Assembly (NCBI GenBank): GCA_903944755.1
Contig: CAJATB010000024.1
Coordinates: forward strand, 1 to 17,164
Reading direction: 5' to 3'
Origin: an uncultured Bacteroidota bacterium
GTDB lineage: Bacteria > Bacteroidota > Bacteroidia > Chitinophagales > Chitinophagaceae
Length of the DNA: 17,164 bases
In this document: one piece after another, positions 16,673 through 17,164 of the stretch
How the letters are laid out: every line of letters starts with the position of its first letter
Numbering within the stretch: the first letter of the stretch is position 1
Program-made: the position numbers and the translations under genes
Notes under the pieces: model-generated
Told to the model about the DNA's origin: nothing
Database searches by the model: none
The model's input: the letters and a program-made list of their open reading frames with translations, nothing else

Positions 16673-17016
16673 TTTTTATTTCTATCCCCGAATTTGATAA
16701 AGATGTAAAAAGATTATTAAAAAAATATAAATCTATTGAGGAGGATTTAGAAAGTATCAAATCCATAGTAGAGTCCCTACCAAATGCACGTCCCCCTTTT
16801 AGTTATATGATTGATAACTTAGGATTAAAGGTTCCAATTATAAAAATCAAGAAAATAGCGTCAAAGTCTTTTCCTGGGAAAGGAGTTTATTCTGGATTAA
16901 GATTAATTTATATTTATTTTTCAGTGGAGCAGAAAATTATCTTTTTAGAAATTTACCACAAAAATGAAAAAGAGCTAGAGGACAAAATAAGAATATTAAA
17001 TTACTCAAAGTATTGA
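16669..17016 (+). CDS. RelE/ParE-superfamily-like toxin paired with the Panacea antitoxin
   Basis: Small basic protein of 115 residues, the size and shape of a RelE/ParE/HigB-type toxin. Pattern: a first strand and helix (FISIPEFDKDVKRLLKKY, 3-20), a second helix (SIEEDLESIKSIVESL, 22-37), then strands with a lysine-rich turn (VPIIKIKKIASKSFPG, 55-70), GLRLIYIYF (76-84) with R78 at the usual arginine position, and the strand IIFLEIYHKNEKE (90-102), where RelE-type toxins commonly read IYxKxE. RelE members cut mRNA at the ribosome; ParE members poison gyrase, and the sequence does not decide between these. Its ATG overlaps the antitoxin stop, giving fixed coupling with the antitoxin made first. 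A strong stem-loop follows 9 bases after the stop. It could alternatively be a diverged non-toxic relative. Confidence 0.78.
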   Translation: MIFISIPEFDKDVKRLLKKYKSIEEDLESIKSIVESLPNARPPFSYMIDNLGLKVPIIKIKKIASKSFPGKGVYSGLRLIYIYFSVEQKIIFLEIYHKNEKELEDKIRILNYSKY

Positions 17017-17025
17017 GTACAAATA

Positions 17026-17064
17026 AAATGGGCTAGTTAATCACTTGAATCAACTAGCCCATTT
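17026..17064. terminator. Stem-loop terminator, probably bidirectional
   Basis: A perfect 13-base inverted repeat (AAATGGGCTAGTT at 17026-17038 and AACTAGCCCATTT at 17052-17064) encloses a 13-base loop. It begins 9 bases after the toxin stop and lies 22 bases from the stop of the minus-strand gene at the right edge, so it sits between two convergent genes. The stem has a GGGC core flanked by A and T runs on both sides, which suits termination in either direction. Confidence 0.85.
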
Positions 17065-17086
17065 AAAGTATTATAGTGTCCACATA

Positions 17087-17164
17087 TTAATCAAACTGTA
17101 GCGGAACATTTAGTTTTAAGCTAAAATTGCGGCCCATATTATAAACCCCACTGCGGCCTGTTAA
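17087..17164 (-). CDS. C-terminal fragment of an outer-membrane (TonB-dependent receptor-like) protein
   Basis: The last 25 codons of a minus-strand gene enter from the right edge, ending with TAA at 17087-17089. The residues read LTGRSGVYNMGRNFSLKLNVPLQFD. A GRNFSLKLNVPLQF ending is characteristic of the final beta strand of TonB-dependent receptors and similar outer-membrane barrels in Bacteroidota, although one extra Asp follows the usual terminal Phe. Most of the gene is outside the window, so its substrate and exact family cannot be judged. Confidence 0.6.
   Translation of the reverse strand, partial: LTGRSGVYNMGRNFSLKLNVPLQFD

Noticed and set aside
1..17164. CRISPR arrays, tRNA or rRNA genes, insertion sequences and integrase sites
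   Set aside because: No regularly spaced direct repeats, no cloverleaf or rRNA-like sequence, and no transposase- or integrase-like reading frame was seen on either strand.

Overview
The window is AT-rich bacterial DNA from a member of the Bacteroidota. The evidence is the set of gene families (Wzi-type outer-membrane proteins, a multi-SLBB exporter, a TonB-receptor-like C-terminus), signal peptides ending in Ala-Gln, the lack of Shine-Dalgarno sequences, and promoter-like motifs of the Bacteroidota type (TAnnTTTG). A Chitinophagaceae- or Sphingobacteriales-like source is possible, but this is a guess from gene style.

Region 1 (1-14270) is an exopolysaccharide or capsule biosynthesis and export locus. 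It holds a GT4 glycosyltransferase cut by the left edge, a WcaJ-like polyprenyl glycosylphosphotransferase that would start the lipid-linked repeat unit, and a Wzi-like outer-membrane protein. A Wza-type export protein with six SLBB-like repeats and a Wzz-type chain-length protein without a kinase domain follow. Two further, mutually paralogous Wzi-family barrels come next. After a minus-strand SAM methyltransferase there is a second plus-strand block: a GDP-mannose 3,5-epimerase homologue, a WecG/TagA/CpsF glycosyltransferase and a second SAM methyltransferase. Together these cover precursor modification, assembly, chain-length control and export. No flippase (Wzx), polymerase (Wzy) or BY-kinase is present, so they must lie outside the window.

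Region 2 (14404-15747, minus) is a secreted M20-family zinc peptidase, probably unrelated to the polysaccharide locus.

Region 3 (15837-17064) is a compact two-gene toxin-antitoxin module. An HTH-Panacea (DUF4065/SocA) antitoxin overlaps a RelE/ParE-superfamily-like toxin by 4 bases. A well-formed promoter lies only 4 bases before the antitoxin ATG, which suggests a leaderless mRNA, and the module ends at a strong stem-loop. Past it, the last 25 codons of a minus-strand outer-membrane receptor gene enter from the right edge.

The points most worth a second look are the Panacea toxin-antitoxin pair with its leaderless promoter, the plant-type GDP-mannose 3,5-epimerase with all catalytic residues in exact register, and the WecG/TagA gene whose conserved N-terminus is encoded upstream of any ATG/GTG/TTG codon.
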